Part shown: positions 25,028 through 33,705 of the stretch, in pieces
How positions within the stretch are numbered: position 1 is the stretch's first letter
How the letters are laid out: each line of letters starts with the position of its first letter
Notes under the pieces: model-generated
The model's input: only the letters and a program-made list of their open reading frames with translations
Told to the model about the DNA's origin: nothing
Database searches by the model: none
Source: Azoarcus sp. CIB
GTDB taxonomy: Bacteria > Pseudomonadota > Gammaproteobacteria > Burkholderiales > Rhodocyclaceae
Assembly (NCBI RefSeq): GCF_001190925.1
Contig: NZ_CP011072.1
Span: 1,674,001 to 1,738,000 of the forward strand
Length of the DNA: 64,000 nucleotides
Direction: 5' to 3'
Translations under genes and position numbers: made by a program

Positions 25028-26122
25028 ATGAGCAACCCCCTGCACACCCCACTCTGCGACAAGCTCGGCATCGAGTATCCGGTCGTCGCCTTCACCCACT
25101 GCAAGGACGTCGCCGTCGCCGTCATCAACGCGGGCGGCTTCGCGGTGCTTGGCGAGGCGCTGCACACCCCCGACCAGATCGCCGCGGACATCAAGTGGAT
25201 CCGCGAACGCATTGGCGGCAAGCCCTTCGGCATCGACCTCGTGCTGCCGTCCTCGGTGCCGGAGGAGAAAAGCGTCGAGGAACTGCTCGCGATGATCCCG
25301 CCCGAGCAGCGCGAATTCGAGCAGATGATCAAGCGCAAGTACGACGTGCCCGATCCCAAGGTTGCGCCGGACATCCACCATTGGGGCGGCCTCGACCAGA
25401 AGCGCGCGCTCGCCCAACTCGAGGTCATTTTTGACGAGCGCGTGCCCGTGTTCGCCTCCGGCCTCGGCTCCCCGGCCTTCCTGCTCAAGCGTGCGCATGA
25501 ACTCGGCATGCAGGTGTGGGGCCTGGTCGGCAAGCCCAAGCAGGCGAAGAAGCAGCTCGCCGCGGGCACCGACGTCATCATCGCGCAGGGCTACGACGCC
25601 GCCGGCCACACCGGCAACATCGGCACCTTCTCCATCGTCCCGCAGGTCGTCGATGCCGCGCGCGGCACCGGCGTGCCGGTCATCGCCGCGGGCGGCGTCA
25701 CCACCGGTCGCCACCTCGCCGCGGCGATTGCCCTCGGTGCGGACGGCGTATGGACCGGTTCGCTGTGGCTCGCGTCGCGCGAATCGGACGTCAATCTCCC
25801 GCTCAAGGAGCGCCTCATCGAGGCCGAGACCGACGACACCGTCTACTCCAACTGCATCTCCGGCTACACAATGCGCACCACGCGCAGCCCGTGGCACAAC
25901 GAATGGGGCAGCGACGCCGCGCCGGAAGTCCTCAAGCCGCCGCTGCAGATGATCCTCTCGTCCAACTACATCCAGGGCTCGCTCGACTACCAGCGCAAGG
26001 ACCTGATGACCGAGGCCGCGGGGCAGGGCATCCACTACGTCACCGAGATGAAGCCCGCCCGCCAGATCCTGTCCGATATCGTCGAGGAGGCGCTCGATGT
26101 CTTCGACCGCTTCGCAGGCTGA
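25028..26122 (+). CDS. Nitronate-monooxygenase-family FMN oxidoreductase (IpdC-like)
   Basis: A 364-residue FMN TIM-barrel protein of the nitronate monooxygenase / 2-nitropropane dioxygenase family: IEYPVVAFTHCKDVAVAVIN at the start, AQGYDAAGHTGNIGTFS (with the GH-type active site) and IAAGGVTTGRHLAAAIALGADG for FMN phosphate binding. In actinobacterial steroid degraders a relative (IpdC) acts as a flavin-dependent enzyme in CD-ring opening, so a similar dehydrogenation of a CoA ester is a reasonable inference here rather than nitroalkane oxidation. AAGGAG precedes the ATG. Its 3' end overlaps the next small gene by 26 bp. Confidence 0.82.
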   Translation: MSNPLHTPLCDKLGIEYPVVAFTHCKDVAVAVINAGGFAVLGEALHTPDQIAADIKWIRERIGGKPFGIDLVLPSSVPEEKSVEELLAMIPPEQREFEQMIKRKYDVPDPKVAPDIHHWGGLDQKRALAQLEVIFDERVPVFASGLGSPAFLLKRAHELGMQVWGLVGKPKQAKKQLAAGTDVIIAQGYDAAGHTGNIGTFSIVPQVVDAARGTGVPVIAAGGVTTGRHLAAAIALGADGVWTGSLWLASRESDVNLPLKERLIEAETDDTVYSNCISGYTMRTTRSPWHNEWGSDAAPEVLKPPLQMILSSNYIQGSLDYQRKDLMTEAAGQGIHYVTEMKPARQILSDIVEEALDVFDRFAG

Positions 26123-26411
26123 CACAGGTTTTCGCCCCGGATTCGACGCCGCGATGAGCGGCCGCATCGCCGAGTGCGATGGCGGCCGCCACATCGCCGG
26201 CACCAAGTTCGCCGGCCGGCAGGAATTCACCGGCACGCTCACCGGCGCCTACCGCGACTTCGGCCCGTATCCGTGGCGCTGGTACCTGCTCGCCCAACTC
26301 ACCCGCAAACCCGAAGGCTTCGCCCATGACGCCGTCTGGTGTGATGCCGAAAGCCTCACCCTGACCGGCGCGCTCGACGCCGCCGGCATCCGCCAACCCG
26401 AACAGGAGTGA
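26097..26411 (+). CDS. Small conserved protein of unknown function
   Basis: A 104-residue soluble protein with no recognised domain. It is rich in aromatic residues in the middle (YRDFGPYPWRWYLLAQLTR) and has no signal peptide. A strong ribosome-binding site, GAGGAGG, lies 6 bp before its ATG inside the preceding gene, so it is translated by coupling with the nitronate-monooxygenase-like protein. It is followed by etfB after 5 bp. A role as a small partner of either flavoprotein is possible. Confidence 0.65.
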   Translation: MSSTASQADTGFRPGFDAAMSGRIAECDGGRHIAGTKFAGRQEFTGTLTGAYRDFGPYPWRWYLLAQLTRKPEGFAHDAVWCDAESLTLTGALDAAGIRQPEQE

Positions 26412-26416
26412 CCGCC

Positions 26417-27205
26417 ATGCGAATCGTCGTATGCGTGAAGGAAGTGCTCGACCCCGCCGCCGTCAACAACTACGCGCTCGCCGGTAACCTCAAGATCGCC
26501 GCCGACGGCCGCACGCCCGAAGTCGCCGCGATCCCGCGCCTCATCAACGGCTATGACGAACAGGCGATGGAAGCCGCGCTGCGCATCCGCGACCAGGGCG
26601 TCGCCTGCACCATCACCGCCGTCACCATCGGCACCGACCGCAAGGACCTGCTCAAACACTGCGCCGCCCTCGGCGCCGACGAGATCGTCGCGATCGACCC
26701 CGGCGCTGCGGAACCGGACGGCCAGGTCGTCGCCAACATCCTCGCCGCCTACGTGAAAAGCATCGGCGGCGCCGACCTCGTCCTGTGCGGCCGCCAGGCC
26801 TCCGACGACGATCAGGGCGTCGTGCCCCTGCTGCTCGCCGAAAAACTTGGCATGCCCGCAGCAACGCTCGCCCGCGCGGTCGAGGTCAGCGGCAGCAGCG
26901 TCACCGTCACCCGCGCCACCGCCGACGGCGACGAAGTCGTCCGCGGGCCGCTCCCCGCCGTCGTCACCGTCAGCAACGAACTCGGCACCCCGCGCTTCCC
27001 CAACGCGAAGGCCAAGATGGCCGCGCGCAAGATGAGCCCGGTCGAACTCGCTCCGGTGGCGCTGGGGCTTACCGCGCAGGAGCTTCAGCCGGCGGTTGTG
27101 ATGCTGCGGCAGTATGTGCCGAAGGTGCAGGGGAACTGCAAGTTCCTCACGGGCTCGGCGGCGGACATCGCGCGCCAGTTGTTGGAGAAGATTCGGGCTG
27201 CGTAG
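26417..27205 (+). CDS. etfB: Electron transfer flavoprotein beta subunit
   Basis: A 262-residue ETF beta subunit: MRIVVCVKEVLDP at the N-terminus, INGYDEQAMEAALRIRD, and the AMP-binding GRQASDDDQGVVPLLLAE segment. ETF takes electrons from acyl-CoA dehydrogenases and passes them to the respiratory chain, but it needs an alpha subunit that carries FAD. No etfA follows; the transcript ends in a strong terminator within 25 bp. Alpha must be encoded elsewhere, or this gene arose as a spare. The ATG at 26417 has AGGAG 8 bp upstream; a GTG at 26408 is in frame but too close to it. Confidence 0.93.
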   Translation: MRIVVCVKEVLDPAAVNNYALAGNLKIAADGRTPEVAAIPRLINGYDEQAMEAALRIRDQGVACTITAVTIGTDRKDLLKHCAALGADEIVAIDPGAAEPDGQVVANILAAYVKSIGGADLVLCGRQASDDDQGVVPLLLAEKLGMPAATLARAVEVSGSSVTVTRATADGDEVVRGPLPAVVTVSNELGTPRFPNAKAKMAARKMSPVELAPVALGLTAQELQPAVVMLRQYVPKVQGNCKFLTGSAADIARQLLEKIRAA

Positions 27206-27226
27206 GGGAGAAACTCCCTCGGCATG

Positions 27227-27267
27227 GAAGAGCCGGCGCGTTCGGTATGAACGCGCCGGCTCTTTGC
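27227..27267 (+). terminator. Rho-independent terminator after etfB
   Basis: A perfect 16-bp stem, AAGAGCCGGCGCGTTC paired with GAACGCGCCGGCTCTT, with a 5-base loop (GGTAT) and a short T-rich end. It closes the CoA-transferase to etfB transcription unit and marks the left boundary of the accessory island. Confidence 0.9.
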
Positions 27268-27681
27268 GTTTACCTTGCCTCTTGAAGTGACGGGCGACTA
27301 GTCGGCCGAACCCGACGTTCGTCCGTCGCCGCATTGCTCGGTGAACGGCAGCTATCGGGAACCCACTTTCAGTAGCGGCACCCGGCCATTATCTGCCTGT
27401 CGAGGGCGCTACCCAATTTCAATAATTTGCACGTACAATGATCCAGCTAAATTAACCGCATCCGGCTAGCAAATTGGAACACACGTCGCCTCAGCTCGAA
27501 CAGAAGCAGTCGGTGACATTGTTTTCCTAATCCAGTCATTAAATATGACAAAAAAAACAGGTTCGCGGTCACGCAGAGCCTGTCAATAATCTTGTGTTTG
27601 GGGCATTCCATGTCGCGGAGGTCCAAACAATGCCGCCGCTCATGAGTAATCGCATCCCAAGATGCATAGAAGTCAATTCAC
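27268..27681. other. AT-richer intergenic stretch at island edge
   Basis: No gene is visible in these 414 bp. Base composition is plainly less GC-rich than the rest of the window, with runs such as AATTTCAATAATTTGC and an eight-A tract near 27550. A weak hairpin (ACAGG ... CCTGT) sits next to that tract. It probably holds the promoter of the truncated adhesin-like gene. Confidence 0.6.
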
Positions 27682-27960
27682 ATGCCTAGTTCAAGCGCTT
27701 TCTCACGCGTGGTCGTCATGCTGCTCACGACCGTAGTCCTTTGTGCCCAATGCGAACGGGCAACAGCCGAGTGGGTGGAGGTAAGAAAGCACCCGGTATC
27801 GACGATTTACATAGATCCTGAGATCGCGCGATATGACAAGGATATCTTTTTGGCATGGATGCTAGCGGACTTCTCCCCTCCGTACAAAAATCCCCTGATC
27901 CTATCGTCGCGTTTTCAGATGGCCTACGACTGCCAGGGCAATCGCACCTTCATGTCATAA
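27682..27960 (+). pseudogene. Surface-adhesin-E-like protein, 3' truncated by the IS element
   Basis: Genuine residues are about the first 84. They start with a signal peptide (VVVMLLTTVVLCAQC) and continue EWVEVRKHPVSTIYIDPEIA, then WMLADF and an AYDC segment. This pattern of W..V....YYD plus a late YDC is that of small exported proteins of the surface-adhesin protein E type, which usually run about 120-140 residues. At 27934 the sequence enters the insertion element, which adds the codons Q-G-N-R-T-F-M-S and a stop. The rest of the gene is missing on the other side, so the gene is broken. Confidence 0.7.
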
Positions 27961-29200
27961 CCCCGAGCAACTCGGCGCGAAATTCATCGACGGTGGCAGC
28001 CAGCATGCGCTTCGATTTGATGCTCGCCTTGCGGGTCGTATTGAGCCGCAGCAGGTTCATCACGATGTGGCGGACGATGGCCAGGTTGTTGGCGGCATAA
28101 CCGCTGCGCACCCGTGACTGATCCTCATTGAACTGCACATCCAGACACCAGTGAAGGCGATTCTCCACCTCCCAGTGACTGCGTACGGCCCGAGCGATGC
28201 GCTCGGCGTCGGCGGGCAGGCTGCTGATGTAGTAGGCGCGCTCGGTGCTGGTGCGATTGCCCACCGTGCGCACGCGCTCGACCACGGCAAAGCTGGCGAT
28301 GTCCTGCCAGTCCTCGGCCTTGTAGAGCCGCTCGGTTGCATCAAAGGCCCAGCATCGCCTGACTTCGCTACGACCGTGGCCTGGATTCTTGGTCTCGTGC
28401 GTCGAACTCGGTGTCAGCGGTCCGTTCGGACCGATACCGGCAAACATGATCGAGTCGAGCAGCTTCGGATGGTTGTCCTTCACGCACAGCACGTAATGGG
28501 CGCCACGCTCGCGGATCGTGCGCGCGATCTTCGTCTGCGTGCCCATCGCGTCGATCGTCACCACGCAGCCCTCGAGCGCCAACTTGGCGAGCAATTCCGG
28601 GATCGCCGTGATCTCGTTGGATTTCTCGGCGGTCGCCGTCTGGCCCAACACAACACCCATACCGGCCACGAATGCGCTGACCAAGTGCAGCGGACTCGCC
28701 TGCGTCTTGGTCTTGCTGGCGGTTCGTCGGCTGGTCTTGCCATCGATTGCCACGACCGTGTCCTCGGCCAACGCGGGCACCACCATGCCAACCCAGCGCC
28801 GGAATGCAGATTCGAACTCATCGGGCGTGATCATGCCGAACACGCGACCGATCGTGTCATGGGACGGGATGCCATGCTCAAGCTTCATGAAGCCCCGCAG
28901 CCAGTCGATCTTGGCCTCGGCCCACAATTCGATGTCGACGAAGTCGTCCACGCCCGACAGCACCGCGCAAACCGCCACCGTGAGCAGTTCGGCAAGATCG
29001 TGGCGCTTGTGGCGCGCGCTGCGCGGATCGGAAATCGAGACGAACACCTGCGTCAGCGGCATGATGTTTCCTGCCTTCATGGGCGGCCCAAAAAGGTAGG
29101 AAACTACACAAATTATGCCGCTGTGAACAGGGGCTCGGTAAGGTCATGAAAGTTAACAATCTTTGGCATTCGCATATGCCAAGTCGGTGCGATTGCCCTG
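27934..29200 (-). mobile_element. ISAs1-family insertion sequence (1,267 bp)
   Basis: The ends are a perfect 15-bp inverted repeat, CAGGGCAATCGCACC at 27934-27948 and its complement at 29186-29200. The length and single DDE transposase fit the ISAs1 family (including H-repeat elements). Family members make 8-10-bp target duplications; here no duplication is directly adjacent, although the 7-mer CCTACGA occurs 4 bp left of the left end and exactly at the right end. Together with two different truncated genes on the two sides this suggests a deletion or recombination after insertion. Confidence 0.88.
27950..29062 (-). CDS. ISAs1-family transposase
   Basis: About 370 residues, intact. The N-terminal region (SARHKRHDLAELLTVAVCAV) matches the DDE_Tnp_1-associated domain. 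The catalytic triad is seen as VAIDGKT, VTIDAMGTQTKIA and the Glu of SHWEVENRLHWCLDVQF. I prefer ATG 29062 because AGGA lies 6 bp upstream; another ATG at 29080 would add six residues. The stop codon lies 2 bp inside the left inverted repeat. It is probably capable of transposition if expressed. Confidence 0.92.
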   Translation of the reverse strand: MPLTQVFVSISDPRSARHKRHDLAELLTVAVCAVLSGVDDFVDIELWAEAKIDWLRGFMKLEHGIPSHDTIGRVFGMITPDEFESAFRRWVGMVVPALAEDTVVAIDGKTSRRTASKTKTQASPLHLVSAFVAGMGVVLGQTATAEKSNEITAIPELLAKLALEGCVVTIDAMGTQTKIARTIRERGAHYVLCVKDNHPKLLDSIMFAGIGPNGPLTPSSTHETKNPGHGRSEVRRCWAFDATERLYKAEDWQDIASFAVVERVRTVGNRTSTERAYYISSLPADAERIARAVRSHWEVENRLHWCLDVQFNEDQSRVRSGYAANNLAIVRHIVMNLLRLNTTRKASIKSKRMLAATVDEFRAELLGVMT

Positions 29201-30114
29201 CCTACGAGACCAACACGCGCAATGTCTGTGCTCAACGCGACTTCATGCGGTTCGAAGCCAAGGGGCGTAAGCCGGACTGGCTCGAAGAAGAGTTTGGCAA
29301 GCTCGAATCAATGGCTGTGGCAGCCATTCGCGAGGTGATGAAGTCAGGAGATTTTGACGGCGAAAACAAGAACTACATACTCAACTTGATGGCCTTGCTG
29401 GCCGTTCGTTCACCCGAGCAGCGTGAGAATATGCGCGAGTTTCAAGCGCGCGTGGCGCAGCGCATGATGGAATTGGTGCTCGAAACGAAGGAGCGCTGGG
29501 AGTCTCAGATCAGTGAAATGGAAGAGACTACGGGTAAACCAAGGTCGGTCACGTATGAGGAAGTCAAGGATTTCCACGAGCAGGGTAAGTACACGATCGA
29601 GGTTGCGCGCGAGCGACACATTCAGACCGAGATCAATTTGTACAACACGGTGTTGCAACTGCTTGGCCAGCGAAAGTGGACGTTATATTCAGTTCCTGGT
29701 GACTACGGCGAGTTCATTACTACGAGTCGGCCGGTGGTGATTGCGTATATCGATCCGGAAAAGGTGCCGTTGTACCTGCGGCACTCCCCGGGCTTCGGTC
29801 TCAAGAACACGGAGGTCTACTTTCCACTGACGAAGCACGCCCTATTGGTTGGGCGTTGGGATGGCGATGAAAAGACTATCAGCCCGGCAAATCAGGCGTT
29901 CGTAGGTGTGATGAATTACCAGATGATCCAGCACTCTTACGGACTGGCGCTGTCTTCAGCCCGTGAAGTGCTATACCACGATCCGCTACTGCGACTCCAA
30001 TGGGACGACAAGGTGATCGACAGGTTCACTGTTCCCCCGAGCGAAGAAGATGTCGCGCAATTCAAAGCCAACCACGGAATCGCGGACACCCCGGAAGCGA
30101 GACGAACAGACTAG
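29146..30114 (+). pseudogene. DUF4238-family protein, 5' truncated by the IS element
   Basis: The native coding sequence resumes at the IS right end (29201) in frame with PAYETNTRNVCAQRDFM and continues as a DUF4238-like protein: LEEEFGKLESMAVAAIREVM, then NLMALLAVRSPEQREN and a later part with HSPGFGLKNTEVYFPLTKHA. DUF4238 proteins normally begin with a QHYVP-type segment about 50 residues earlier, which is absent. An ATG at 29146 inside the element and an ATG at 29245 could still give a shortened product. Function of the family is unknown; it often occurs in accessory islands. Codon use is less GC-biased than in neighbouring catabolic genes. Confidence 0.7.
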
Positions 30115-30491
30115 TTTTGTGCCAGCCGCTGACGTCGGCATATCTCCGTCAGCTTGATGAATTTCAGGTTAAATCGACTCGTGGAAGCGGTCATAAGCGA
30201 ACGTCGCCTCCTGGCCGGGTACGTGAGTTCGTGAACGGCCGCGTCGTGGCTTCGAAACTCGCGAAAGCCCAGTGTGCCTGAGCGGCGGCTTCAGGGAAGT
30301 CCCAATGGCCGCTTGGGGTCGACACTGCACTGTCGGCAGACGCGACCGGAGACATTCACCCTGCGTAAGTTGACGAGCGGCTGAACGTCCGTTGAGGCCG
30401 ACTCGCGGTCAATCGACGGTTGTACCAAGACCGCCGGTACATGGGGAAAGGAGGCGATCCGGGCCCGCTTCGCGGGGCTTGAGGGTAACCC
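30115..30491. other. Intergenic stretch without a recognisable gene
   Basis: I see no convincing coding region, RNA gene or repeat here. A short GC hairpin near 30465-30480 (GCCCGC / GCGGGGC) follows the minus-strand flavoprotein gene and might contribute to its transcription end, but it lacks a T run. Confidence 0.5.
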
Positions 30492-31697
30492 TTAAACGAA
30501 CTGTCCGGCAGCGTGCCCGGACGACCATGCCCACTGGAAGTTGTAGCCGCCGAGATGGCCGGTGACGTCCATCACCTCGCCGACGAAAAACAGCCCCTTG
30601 CAGCGCGTCGCCTCCATCGTCTTCGACGACAGCACGCGCGTGTCGACGCCGCCGAGCGTGACTTCCGCCTTGGCGTAGCCTTGCGTGCCCGACGGGACGA
30701 TCTGCCAGTTGGCGAGCGTGGCCGCGACGGTGCGCAGTTCGGCGTGGCTGAAGCGGTTCAACGGCCGTTCCCAGCCATGCAGCGCGCACCACGCATGCGC
30801 GAAGCGGCGCGGCAGATGTTCGGCGAGCAGGTTGGCGAGCAGCGCCTTGCCATCGGCGTGCGAGAGCAGCCAGGCTTCGGCGTCGAGGTCGGGCAGGAGG
30901 TCGATGCCGACCGGCTCCCACTCGCCGTCGCGGTAGGCCTGTGCCTGCCAGTAGTTCGACACCTGCAGCACCACCGGCCCGGACAGCCCGCGATGTGTCA
31001 CGAGCAGCGCCTCGCGAAAGCGCGCGCCGTTGCACTGCGCGGCGACGTCGAGCGAGGCGCCGGAGAGGTCGGCGAAGCGGGCAAGGGTTTCGGATGGCAG
31101 CGTCAGCGGGACCAGCGCAGGGCGCGGCGCGACCATCGGCAGGCCGAACTGTTCGGCGATGCGGTAGCCGAACGGCGTCGCCCCGATCTTCGGGATGGAC
31201 AGTCCGCCGGTGGCGACGACCAGGCTGTCGCAGCGCAGGCGCCCGCGCGCGGTGTCGAGCACGAAGCCGGTGTCGCCCTCGCCGCGCGCGATGGCCTGTA
31301 CCGTCATGGGCATCGCCCACGCTACGCCACCGGCGTCACACTCGGCGCGCAGCATGTCGATAATCCGCTGTGCGGAGTCGTCGCAGAACAGTTGGCCGTG
31401 GTCGCGTTCGTGGTAGCGGATGCCATAGCGCTCGACGAGCGCGATAAAGTCGGTGGAGCCGTAGCGCGACAGCGCCGAGCGCACGAAATGCGGATTCTGC
31501 GACAGGTAGTGTTCAGGACCGACGCGCCGGTTGGTGAAGTTGCAGCGCCCGCCGCCCGAGATGCGGATCTTCTCGGCGAGGTGCTCGGCGTGATCGATGA
31601 GCAGCACGCGCCGCCCGCGTTGCCCGGCCTGGGCCGCGCACATCATGCCAGCCGCGCCCGCGCCGATCACGATCACTTCGAAATGCTGCTCCGCCAC
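30492..31697 (-). CDS. BaiN/HI0933-family NAD(P)/FAD-dependent oxidoreductase
   Basis: A 401-residue flavoprotein of the HI0933/BaiN type. Seen are VIVIGAGAAGMMCA at the N-terminus, the family tag ISGGGRCNFTNRR, LVVATGGLSIPKIGATPFGY, GEVMDVTGHLGGYNFQWAWSSGH near the end. Family members include BaiN, which reduces unsaturated bile-acid intermediates, and widely conserved proteins of unclear role. There is no ATG at the right place; the frame is open for another 500 bp upstream, but homology begins at VAEQHFEVIVIG, so I assign GTG at 31697. It lies downstream of the Phd/RelE pair. Confidence 0.85.
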   Translation of the reverse strand: MAEQHFEVIVIGAGAAGMMCAAQAGQRGRRVLLIDHAEHLAEKIRISGGGRCNFTNRRVGPEHYLSQNPHFVRSALSRYGSTDFIALVERYGIRYHERDHGQLFCDDSAQRIIDMLRAECDAGGVAWAMPMTVQAIARGEGDTGFVLDTARGRLRCDSLVVATGGLSIPKIGATPFGYRIAEQFGLPMVAPRPALVPLTLPSETLARFADLSGASLDVAAQCNGARFREALLVTHRGLSGPVVLQVSNYWQAQAYRDGEWEPVGIDLLPDLDAEAWLLSHADGKALLANLLAEHLPRRFAHAWCALHGWERPLNRFSHAELRTVAATLANWQIVPSGTQGYAKAEVTLGGVDTRVLSSKTMEATRCKGLFFVGEVMDVTGHLGGYNFQWAWSSGHAAGQFV

Positions 31698-31807
31698 TGC
31701 CGCCTGCCCGTCGTCCGAAAGGGGCGCAGGATACGCCGCGCGGTGAGGGGCGGCTAGTGGGCATTTTTCGATTCCGCCGACGCGAGAATGGCGCGGACTA
31801 ACCGGAT

Positions 31808-32149
31808 TCAGGCCCCGAGAAGGCGGCGAGCCAGCACTGACTGCATATCCCGGCGGCCATCGACGATCAGGTAAATGACGACCTGGCTTCCTGAAACGCG
31901 GTAGATCACCCGATAGGGTTTGAATGCGGTCTGGCGATACTCCTTGATGCCCAAGGCAGCCAACTCCTTCGGGTGGCTGCCTCGTTCGGGGAAATGCGCC
32001 AGGCCTTCGACGACTGCCATCAACTGGTCGAGGACATGGTTGGCATTTGCCACGCAGTCGAACTCGGCGATGTAGTCGTGGATGGACTCCAGGTCCTGCT
32101 CCGCGCCCTGGGTGAGCAGAACCTCGTAGCGGGGCGGTCTGCCGGCCAT
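31808..32149 (-). CDS. RelE/ParE-family toxin
   Basis: A 113-residue small basic protein. The pattern EVLLTQGAEQDLESIHDYI, then GSHPKELAALGIKEYRQTAF, KPYRVIYRVSGSQVVIYLIVDGRRD is typical of the RelE/ParE toxin fold, which acts on ribosome-bound mRNA or on gyrase. Start and antitoxin stop overlap by one base (TGATG), so the two are co-translated. Which of the two target types applies cannot be told. It forms a toxin-antitoxin pair with the gene upstream. Confidence 0.85.
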   Translation of the reverse strand: MAGRPPRYEVLLTQGAEQDLESIHDYIAEFDCVANANHVLDQLMAVVEGLAHFPERGSHPKELAALGIKEYRQTAFKPYRVIYRVSGSQVVIYLIVDGRRDMQSVLARRLLGA

Positions 32150-32424
32150 CAGGCAGTTGTATGCTTGGCGCGCAGACGCGCCACGACGTCTGCCACAGGT
32201 TTGACCCGACCGGCTTCGACATCCTGGTTACCGAGGGCCAGAATCTTCAGCAAAGCCAATGTCTCCTGCGTCTCCTCGAAGGATGCGACGTCCTGCAGCA
32301 CGGCCTTGGCTTCCCCGTTCTGCGTAATGATCAAGGGCTCCCGTCGCTCGGCAAGATCTGTCAGCACCTCGGCTGCGTTGGCCTTGAGGTAGCTGATGGG
32401 TTTGACTTGTGATGAGTAGCGCAT
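32149..32424 (-). CDS. Phd/YefM-family antitoxin
   Basis: A 91-residue protein with the Phd/YefM N-terminal DNA-binding fold: KPISYLKANAAEVLTDLAER, PLIITQNGEAKAVLQDV. The C-terminal helix (LKILALGNQDVEAGR) would bind and block the RelE/ParE-like toxin encoded just downstream. Antitoxins of this family also repress their own promoter, which should lie in 32425-32504. A stretch of A and T bases (TTTTTTAAAGG on the + strand) sits there. Confidence 0.88.
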   Translation of the reverse strand: MRYSSQVKPISYLKANAAEVLTDLAERREPLIITQNGEAKAVLQDVASFEETQETLALLKILALGNQDVEAGRVKPVADVVARLRAKHTTA

Positions 32425-32504
32425 TGCCTTGCCCTCCGAATTCGACAAGACTGAATATAGTTTTTTAAAGGGCTTGTCGCAACAGACGAATAAGCTCGCC
32501 GCGC

Positions 32505-33668
32505 TCACGCCAGCGGAATCACACCCCCGAGCAGCAGCCGCAGCAACTCCGTCTGCCGTGTCACCCCCGTCTTCGCAAAGATCGCCCGCAACTGGCAACG
32601 CGCCGTGTTGCGGCTGATCGACAGCTCTTCGGCCGCTTCATCGACGGTGAGCCCGTCGAGGAGCTTCAGCGTGAGCGTTGATTCGGCCGGCGTCAGGCCG
32701 TAGAGCCGTTTCATCAGCGCTTGCGAGGCCTGCACGCGGGATTCGGAGTCGCGGATGACGACGACGGCGGCGGGGCGGTTCGCGGTTTCGGACCACTCGG
32801 TGACGGGCGCGGTGCGCACGAGGATGCCGAGGTTGCCGTGGCCGGCGGTGCGGGTGATGGACATGGCGCCGACGACGCCGGGGCCGCGGTCGGCGTGGCC
32901 CGCGATGGCCTGCTCGATGAGGCGGTGCAGCTCGCGGTTTTCGCTGCCGTAGGACGCCTGAAGGCCGCCCTGCACGAGGCTGATGCCGTTGCGCTCGGCC
33001 AGGATCTCGTTGGCGGCGCTGTTGCTCTTGAGCACGCGGCCTTTCTTGTCGAGGATGACGGCGCCGATGGCGAGGCGCTCCAGTGCGCCTGCATAGACGG
33101 TGCGTTCGGCTTCGGTGGCGTCGTGCGCGGAGCGCAGGCGCACGGCGCATTTCAGGTGCGGCAGCAGCAGCGTGCAGAGTGCGCGCTCAGGCTCGGAGAA
33201 GGGGGTTGACCCGCTCGGACGGCTGACGCGGATGCGGCAGATCGCGTCGTTGCCGCCGCCGACGTCGGCGCCCATGTAGTAGCGGATGTTGAGCGGCTTG
33301 AGGAATTCCTGGTAGATCGCACTCTTGAGCCAGTCCGCTTCGTTGATCACCTCGTCGACCGTGACCATGCGGTCGGCGGGCAGATTGACGAAGGGGTCCA
33401 TCGCGTAGAAGAAGGTTTCGTACGTGGCGGCGATCGCGGGCTGGGCTTCGCCGGCGAAGACGACGCGCCATTGGTGCTCGGGCGTCGGCGGGCGCAGGAT
33501 CAGCGACACGTAGTTGGCGTCGAGCCGCTTGCGCAACGATTCGAGCAGCCGCGTCCAGGGCACCGGTTCGGTGACGCCTTCGTAGACGAGCCGGATCAGG
33601 TGATCGTAGTCGGCGACGCCGAGACCGGAGGCGGCGAATCGGATAGCGAGGTCGGTCTCGGGTGCCAT
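32505..33668 (-). CDS. LuxR-type transcriptional regulator
   Basis: A 387-residue regulator. The last 65 residues are a LuxR/GerE helix-turn-helix domain (GLTPAESTLTLKLLDGLTV, then EAAEELSISRNTARCQLRAI). The long N-terminal part has a PAS/GAF-like look, with an ALERLAIGAVILDKKGRVL segment at about residues 215-233, suggesting ligand sensing rather than quorum-signal binding. GGAGGATT lies before ATG 33668. It follows the aldehyde dehydrogenase gene by 37 bp in the same direction, so it is probably co-transcribed from the promoter that carries the palindromic motif at 35251. It is a candidate for recognising that motif. Confidence 0.88.
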   Translation of the reverse strand: MAPETDLAIRFAASGLGVADYDHLIRLVYEGVTEPVPWTRLLESLRKRLDANYVSLILRPPTPEHQWRVVFAGEAQPAIAATYETFFYAMDPFVNLPADRMVTVDEVINEADWLKSAIYQEFLKPLNIRYYMGADVGGGNDAICRIRVSRPSGSTPFSEPERALCTLLLPHLKCAVRLRSAHDATEAERTVYAGALERLAIGAVILDKKGRVLKSNSAANEILAERNGISLVQGGLQASYGSENRELHRLIEQAIAGHADRGPGVVGAMSITRTAGHGNLGILVRTAPVTEWSETANRPAAVVVIRDSESRVQASQALMKRLYGLTPAESTLTLKLLDGLTVDEAAEELSISRNTARCQLRAIFAKTGVTRQTELLRLLLGGVIPLA

Positions 33669-33705
33669 CGGGAATCCTCCGGTGTCGGGTTGTTTTGCTG
33701 CGGGG

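Noticed and set aside
27545-27590. Terminator-like hairpin in the AT-rich stretch
   Set aside because: The stem (ACAGG/CCTGT with an inner GCG/CGC) is short, the loop is large and the A tract precedes rather than follows it.
31785-31800. A fifth TTAGTCC motif on the minus strand near 31795
   Set aside because: Only the left half (GTTAGTCCGCGCC) matches; there is no GGAC arm, and it overlaps no clear promoter.
31698-32222. Upstream extension of the BaiN/HI0933 gene by 175 residues
   Set aside because: The extension overlaps the toxin and antitoxin genes and is low-complexity; family homology begins at VAEQHFEVIVIG.
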